From contig NZ_DAIRTR010000001.1 of the NCBI RefSeq assembly GCF_036803785.1, positions 1 to 64,000 on the forward strand: DNA of 64,000 nt, given 5' to 3'. The notes beneath the pieces were generated by a model. The model worked only from the letters and a program-made list of their open reading frames with translations, was not told the origin of the DNA and searched no databases. This DNA is from Pelomicrobium sp036803785. GTDB taxonomy: Bacteria; Pseudomonadota; Gammaproteobacteria; Burkholderiales; UBA6910. Position numbers and translations under genes: made by a program. Positions 60,557-64,000 of this stretch are shown piece after piece. How positions within the stretch are numbered: position 1 is the first letter of the stretch; the number at the start of each line of letters is the position of its first letter.

Positions 60557-61400
60557 GCTGCCAGCGTCCGAGCGCGACCTGATCGCGCCCGCCGAGCTGC
60601 CGGTCGCGCTGGACGATCGGCTGTTTGTTCAGCATCTGGCCGCCCTGCAGGTGAGCCTGGAGGCGAGTGGCGGGATCGAGGCATGCCTGGAGCGGCTCGA
60701 TGCCAAGCAGCGGCTTTTTGCCGAACTTTTGGGCAAGGGTCGCTGGGCAGGCGTGACGCTCTCCGACACGGAGCGGCTCCTAGGCACCGTGTTTACCGCA
60801 CGCAGACGCCTCTATCCCTTGCTTGCAGCGGCCGGAGAGGAGTGGCTGCGGCAAGCGCTGCAGACGCTGCTGGAAGGCCCGGGAGAAGTACGCGGGCGGA
60901 TGGAGCGCTTCGCTGCGGAACTGGTCGTGGCGGCTCGGGATGTTCCCGAAGATGCTCGGCACGCTGCCAAGGCCCGGCGCGCGGCTTTCGATTTCGCCGC
61001 CGAGACGCTGCACTTTCTCGACCCGGTGCGCTATCCCCTCATGAGCCGCTGGGTGTGGGATCCGGCGACCCGTAGCGGCGCGCTACGGGAGTTCGTCCGG
61101 GAGCGCGACGCCGCGGGCAGTGCGATGCTCGACGCCAGCCCGGAGACGTTCGAGGGCGCACGGGTGTGGCTGAAGGCACGAATCGCCGAGCAAGGGGTGT
61201 TCCGAGATGTGCATTTCTGGATCGACTTGATGCTGGCCCAGGCCTACGTGACCTACCTGCGCTCAGTGGCCGAAGGCAACTTGGGAGGTGACTTTGGCCG
61301 CGGGGCCCAGCCGGGGGAGCAGTTGAGGAAGCTACTGGGCATCGACTGCTTTGATGGCCGGACGCGGGTGAAAAAGTCCGTATCGGGCGAGCGAAGCTGA
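60528..61400 (+). CDS. sHdr-locus conserved helical protein (Hyp)
   Basis: The 290-residue protein is mostly alpha-helical, rich in Leu, Ala and Arg, with no membrane helix, signal or metal motif. It starts inside the last 29 bases of hdrA. Every bacterial sHdr locus of this layout has a gene here between hdrA and hdrC2, called hyp and of unproven function. Identity is inferred from position and size. Confidence 0.78.
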   Translation: MLWFTKQRRELPASERDLIAPAELPVALDDRLFVQHLAALQVSLEASGGIEACLERLDAKQRLFAELLGKGRWAGVTLSDTERLLGTVFTARRRLYPLLAAAGEEWLRQALQTLLEGPGEVRGRMERFAAELVVAARDVPEDARHAAKARRAAFDFAAETLHFLDPVRYPLMSRWVWDPATRSGALREFVRERDAAGSAMLDASPETFEGARVWLKARIAEQGVFRDVHFWIDLMLAQAYVTYLRSVAEGNLGGDFGRGAQPGEQLRKLLGIDCFDGRTRVKKSVSGERS

Positions 61401-61420
61401 AGCGAGGAGCAGGTAAAACC

Positions 61421-62191
61421 ATGCCGATACACGAGAAAGCGCTGCTGGCACCGGAGCAGGTGCTACAGGCGGACAAGCTGGTGGTGGACGGGGTGGACGT
61501 TTCCGGGCACTGGAACACCATGATCCTGCCGCGGACGCTCACCGACTACGACGAAGATTTCGAGAAGACCATCCAGGCGTACGGGGGCGGCGAGAACGTA
61601 CACCGTTGCTGGCAGTGCGGATCGTGCACCAATTCCTGCACTATGTATGCCATCAACATCGATTTCAACCCTCGCTATTGGATCTACCTGGTGCGCTTGG
61701 GTCTCAAGGACGAGCTGCTCAAAGACAAAGATATCATCTGGCAATGCGTCTCGTGCAACAAGTGCACCAATATTTGCCCGAAAGATGTGCGGCCGGAAGG
61801 GGTGATGAAGGCCATTCAGCACTGGATGGAAGACCAGGGCTACGTGTCGAAAGCCCCTTCCACTCTGTTTGACGAAGAGTTCACCCGCCAGTGCCTGGAG
61901 CGAGGGCGCATCGAGGACTCGGAAGTATTGCTCAACTTTTTCAAGCAGACCCGCCAGAACTTGTGGCAACTCGCCACCCGGGGCTGGTTGGGCATTTTCG
62001 TCGCTCGCATGAATAAGTGGACCGAGCTTAAAAAGGGTCGCATCGGCCACTACCTTGCCCGCATGCCGATCCTCATGCCGCTCGCCATGGCATGGCACTT
62101 GGTGTTCAAGCCGCGCACCCGCTCGTGGGGCCGCACCGGCGAGATCCTACGCCGGTACGTGGAGGAGCAGAAGCGTATCGCCCATGGTTGA
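61421..62191 (+). CDS. hdrC2: sHdrC2, iron-sulfur subunit of the Hdr-like complex
   Basis: The 256-residue protein has two [4Fe-4S] motifs (CWQCGSCTNSC near 64 and CVSCNKCTNICP near 109) and a long, partly hydrophobic C-terminal half (about 190-235), which may touch the membrane. It pairs with HdrB2. The start lies 21 bases after hyp, with AGCGAGGAG before the ATG. Confidence 0.93.
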   Translation: MPIHEKALLAPEQVLQADKLVVDGVDVSGHWNTMILPRTLTDYDEDFEKTIQAYGGGENVHRCWQCGSCTNSCTMYAINIDFNPRYWIYLVRLGLKDELLKDKDIIWQCVSCNKCTNICPKDVRPEGVMKAIQHWMEDQGYVSKAPSTLFDEEFTRQCLERGRIEDSEVLLNFFKQTRQNLWQLATRGWLGIFVARMNKWTELKKGRIGHYLARMPILMPLAMAWHLVFKPRTRSWGRTGEILRRYVEEQKRIAHG

Positions 62192-62211
62192 GACTTCCCG
62201 AGGAGATCGTG

Positions 62212-63123
62212 ATGTCTAAGGTTGCCTATTACCCCGGCTGTGCGCTGGAAGGCTCCGGCGGCCCCTACGACCGCTCCACCCGGGCGCTGGTGAAAGCGCT
62301 GGAGCTCCAGATGCACGATCTGGAGGACTGGAACTGTTGCGGAGCCATGGAGGTGAAGAACGTCCATCCTATGCTCCAGACCTACATGTCGGCACGCAAC
62401 CTGGCGATCGCCAGTGAGAAGATGGGCTTTGATACCGTGATGGCACCCTGCAATGGCTGCTATCACAACCTGAAGAAGGCCGAGTACGAACTCGCTACTT
62501 CCGAAGAAGCGCTCAAGACCGTGCAGGATCTGGCCCGGCAGGCTGACGATCCGGTGTACAAGGGGGACGTACGCACTCTTCATTTGCTCGAGTGGCTCAT
62601 GGAAGAGTTGGGTCCGGAGGGCATCAAGGCGCGTCTCAAGAAGAGCCTGAACGGCATCAAGGTGGCCAACTACTATGGCTGTATGTATACGCGTCCACGG
62701 CAGATCTTCCCGGAGAAAGACCGGGGACCGGGTTCCGAGTCCACCCACAAGCCCCACTTCATGGACGATCTGCTTGCGGCGGCCGGGGCGGTGAACGTGG
62801 ATTTTCCTTTGAAGACTGCCTGTTGTGGTGGTGCCCACACCCTGTCCGACGCGGATACCTCCACCCAACTGGTCCTGAACCTGCTGCAGGCGGCCGAGGA
62901 AGCAGGGGCCGAGGTCATCGCCACCGAATGCCCCACCTGCCATTCCGGACTGGAGATGCACCAGGTGCGTGCCGAAACCCAGTTCGGGATCAAGACCAAC
63001 GTGAAGATCCTGTATTTCACCCAGCTCTTGGGTCTGGCCATGGGGTTGTCGGCGAGAAAGCTCGGGATTCACGAGAACGTGAGCGACTCTCTGGATTTCC
63101 TGCACGAAAAGGGGATTATCTGA
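62212..63123 (+). CDS. hdrB2: sHdrB2, subunit with two CCG domains
   Basis: The 303-residue HdrB-type protein has both cysteine-rich domains: YPGCALEG ... DWNCCGAME (about 8-45) with CNGCYHN, and YYGCMYTRP ... TACCGGAHT (about 158-205) with ECPTCHSG. These are the full ligand sets for two non-cubane [4Fe-4S] clusters, the proposed site of sulfur chemistry. ATG 62212 with GAGGAG ahead is chosen; longer frames extend back into hdrC2. Confidence 0.94.
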   Translation: MSKVAYYPGCALEGSGGPYDRSTRALVKALELQMHDLEDWNCCGAMEVKNVHPMLQTYMSARNLAIASEKMGFDTVMAPCNGCYHNLKKAEYELATSEEALKTVQDLARQADDPVYKGDVRTLHLLEWLMEELGPEGIKARLKKSLNGIKVANYYGCMYTRPRQIFPEKDRGPGSESTHKPHFMDDLLAAAGAVNVDFPLKTACCGGAHTLSDADTSTQLVLNLLQAAEEAGAEVIATECPTCHSGLEMHQVRAETQFGIKTNVKILYFTQLLGLAMGLSARKLGIHENVSDSLDFLHEKGII

Positions 63124-63210
63124 GCTTGCGGTGAGGGACGGTCGGCGATAGATGCTCCTGCACAGCCGGCACGCGTGCCTTGTGCCGAAGGCTGAGGTAA
63201 GCTGACCGCC

Positions 63211-63657
63211 ATGGAATGCAATGGCTGCGAGTTCCGACCCGAGCTGTATTACGATGGGGAATACCAGATCTGGATCCGTGTGGAGAACGACGGGACGGTA
63301 TCCGTGGGTATGACCGACCTCTCCCAGACCATTGCGGGTCGGATCTTGCATGTGCGGGTACGCCGCCCGGGGACGCTGCGCCCCGCGGGCAAGCCGGTGG
63401 CCACCATCGAAAGCGGCAAGTGGGCGGGTCCCGTACCCAATCCCTTCGATTGCACCATCGAGGCGGCCAACCCAGAGGTGCTAAACGATCCGGCGCTGCT
63501 CAATCGTGCTCCCTTCGACGCCTGGATTGCGCGGGTGCGGCCCGCCGCCAGTCTAGAACAAGCCCTCGAGGGCTTGGTCACCGGTGAGGCAGCCCGTGCG
63601 GGCTACTGCACCCGCGCCCGGCGCGAGGACATCCGCTGCGAAAGGCCCGCGTCCTGA
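63211..63657 (+). CDS. lbpA: LbpA, lipoate-binding GcvH-like protein of the sHdr pathway
   Basis: The 148-residue GcvH-fold protein has the lipoylation lysine K70 in the ESGKW turn, followed by GPVPNPFDC. The Trp after the lysine and the N-terminal ECNGCEF motif mark LbpA rather than glycine-cleavage GcvH. Its lipoyl arm is essential for sHdr sulfur oxidation. The stop overlaps the next start by one base. The dedicated lipoate-assembly genes often found beside it would lie beyond the window end. Confidence 0.92.
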   Translation: MECNGCEFRPELYYDGEYQIWIRVENDGTVSVGMTDLSQTIAGRILHVRVRRPGTLRPAGKPVATIESGKWAGPVPNPFDCTIEAANPEVLNDPALLNRAPFDAWIARVRPAASLEQALEGLVTGEAARAGYCTRARREDIRCERPAS

Positions 63658-64000
63658 TGGCCGAATCCCATTACCTGGACCACGGGGAACAGCGGGTAGT
63701 CATCGTGATGACCAGCGGTCCCAGCATGCCCCACCGCTGCGCCACGCCGTTTTATATTGGGGCTCTCCTTGCCTCCATGGACGCGGAGGTGCATATCTTC
63801 CTGACCATGGAGGGGGTGCTGCTCGCCCAAAGGGGTGTACCCGAAAATTTGACCGCCATGAAAGGTGGTAAGAAAATCATCGAGTTCATGCGCGAGGCGA
63901 AGGCGGCGGGCGTCAGGCTACACCTGTGCAAGCCGGCGATGCCGGGCTACGAGCTGGAAGTGGAGGAGGTGATCGACGAAGTGGACGAGATCTCTCCTGC
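63657..64000 (+). CDS. DsrE-family sulfur-transfer protein, cut by the window end
   Basis: The first 114 residues of a DsrE-like protein (VVIVMTSGPSMPHRCATPFYIGALLASM, FLTMEGVLL) are visible, with a conserved-position cysteine C91 in LHLCKPAMPG, as in DsrE3-type carriers. The gene is open to the last base and continues outside. It is translationally coupled to lbpA. It is the second DsrE-family protein in the locus, distinct from DsrE2. Confidence 0.85.
   Translation, partial: MAESHYLDHGEQRVVIVMTSGPSMPHRCATPFYIGALLASMDAEVHIFLTMEGVLLAQRGVPENLTAMKGGKKIIEFMREAKAAGVRLHLCKPAMPGYELEVEEVIDEVDEISP

Noticed and set aside
1..64000. CRISPR arrays, insertion sequences, prophage or attachment sites
   Set aside because: No regularly spaced repeats, transposase, integrase or terminal inverted repeats were seen, and the tRNA-Thr 3' end is not duplicated nearby.

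Overview
This window reads as a high-GC chromosome segment of a chemolithotrophic, sulfur-oxidising betaproteobacterium. The assignment rests on three things: the petABC-sspA-sspB gene order, a tripartite tricarboxylate transporter (TctCBA), and the co-occurrence of sox, soeABC and a lipoate-linked sHdr locus. It carries no rRNA, CRISPR array, transposase or replication origin that I can see; there is one tRNA-Thr(TGT).

Layout. (1) 0.1-6.4 kb is core energy metabolism: cytochrome bc1 (petABC), sspA/sspB, tRNA-Thr and succinyl-CoA synthetase (sucCD). (2) 6.4-24.3 kb is a C1/oxalate region: a sigma-54-type promoter with a long repeat-bearing leader, an NAD-dependent Mo/W formate dehydrogenase whose FdsG and FdsB parts are fused, formate-THF ligase, TerC and Usp proteins, a TctCBA uptake system, a cytidylate-kinase-like/BON fusion, a cysteine-free Crp/Fnr regulator, a thiamine-diphosphate oxalyl-CoA-decarboxylase-like enzyme, formyl-CoA:oxalate CoA-transferase and a formyl-THF-hydrolase-like formyltransferase. 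A TTGAY-N4-GTCAA dyad recurs upstream of sucC, fhs, tctC and the decarboxylase/regulator pair. (3) 24.4-31.1 kb is a signalling operon: PP2C phosphatase, FHA protein, class-II-like cyclic-nucleotide phosphodiesterase, GAF-GspE/PilB-type ATPase and GAF-HD-GYP phosphodiesterase. (4) 31.1-41.2 kb is a pilin/glycan island bounded by two type IV pilins, each behind a sigma-54 promoter, with a GT-C membrane protein, four glycosyltransferases, a methyltransferase and a flippase. (5) 41.2-44.5 kb is a MacAB-like exporter on the minus strand. (6) 44.5-64.0 kb is the sulfur region: soxYZ and soxB on the minus strand, a BepA-like protease, moaC, a Ser/Thr kinase fused to a cyclic-nucleotide-binding domain, a small divergent gene, soeABC, rhd-tusA-dsrE2, the sHdr genes hdrC1-B1-A-hyp-C2-B2, lbpA and a DsrE-family gene cut by the window end.

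How it fits together. SoxYZB (with SoxAX elsewhere or absent) would deliver sulfane sulfur. Rhodanese, TusA and DsrE proteins would carry it in the cytoplasm to the sHdr/LbpA system, which would release sulfite, and SoeABC would oxidise sulfite and feed electrons to the quinone pool and bc1. The most notable new signal is a dyad, ATTAG-N6-CTAAT, in front of soe, rhd-tusA-dsrE2, hdrC1 and, in weaker double form, soxYZ; it looks like the operator of one sulfur regulon. hdrA as given carries a frameshift inside its FAD-binding glycine motif.
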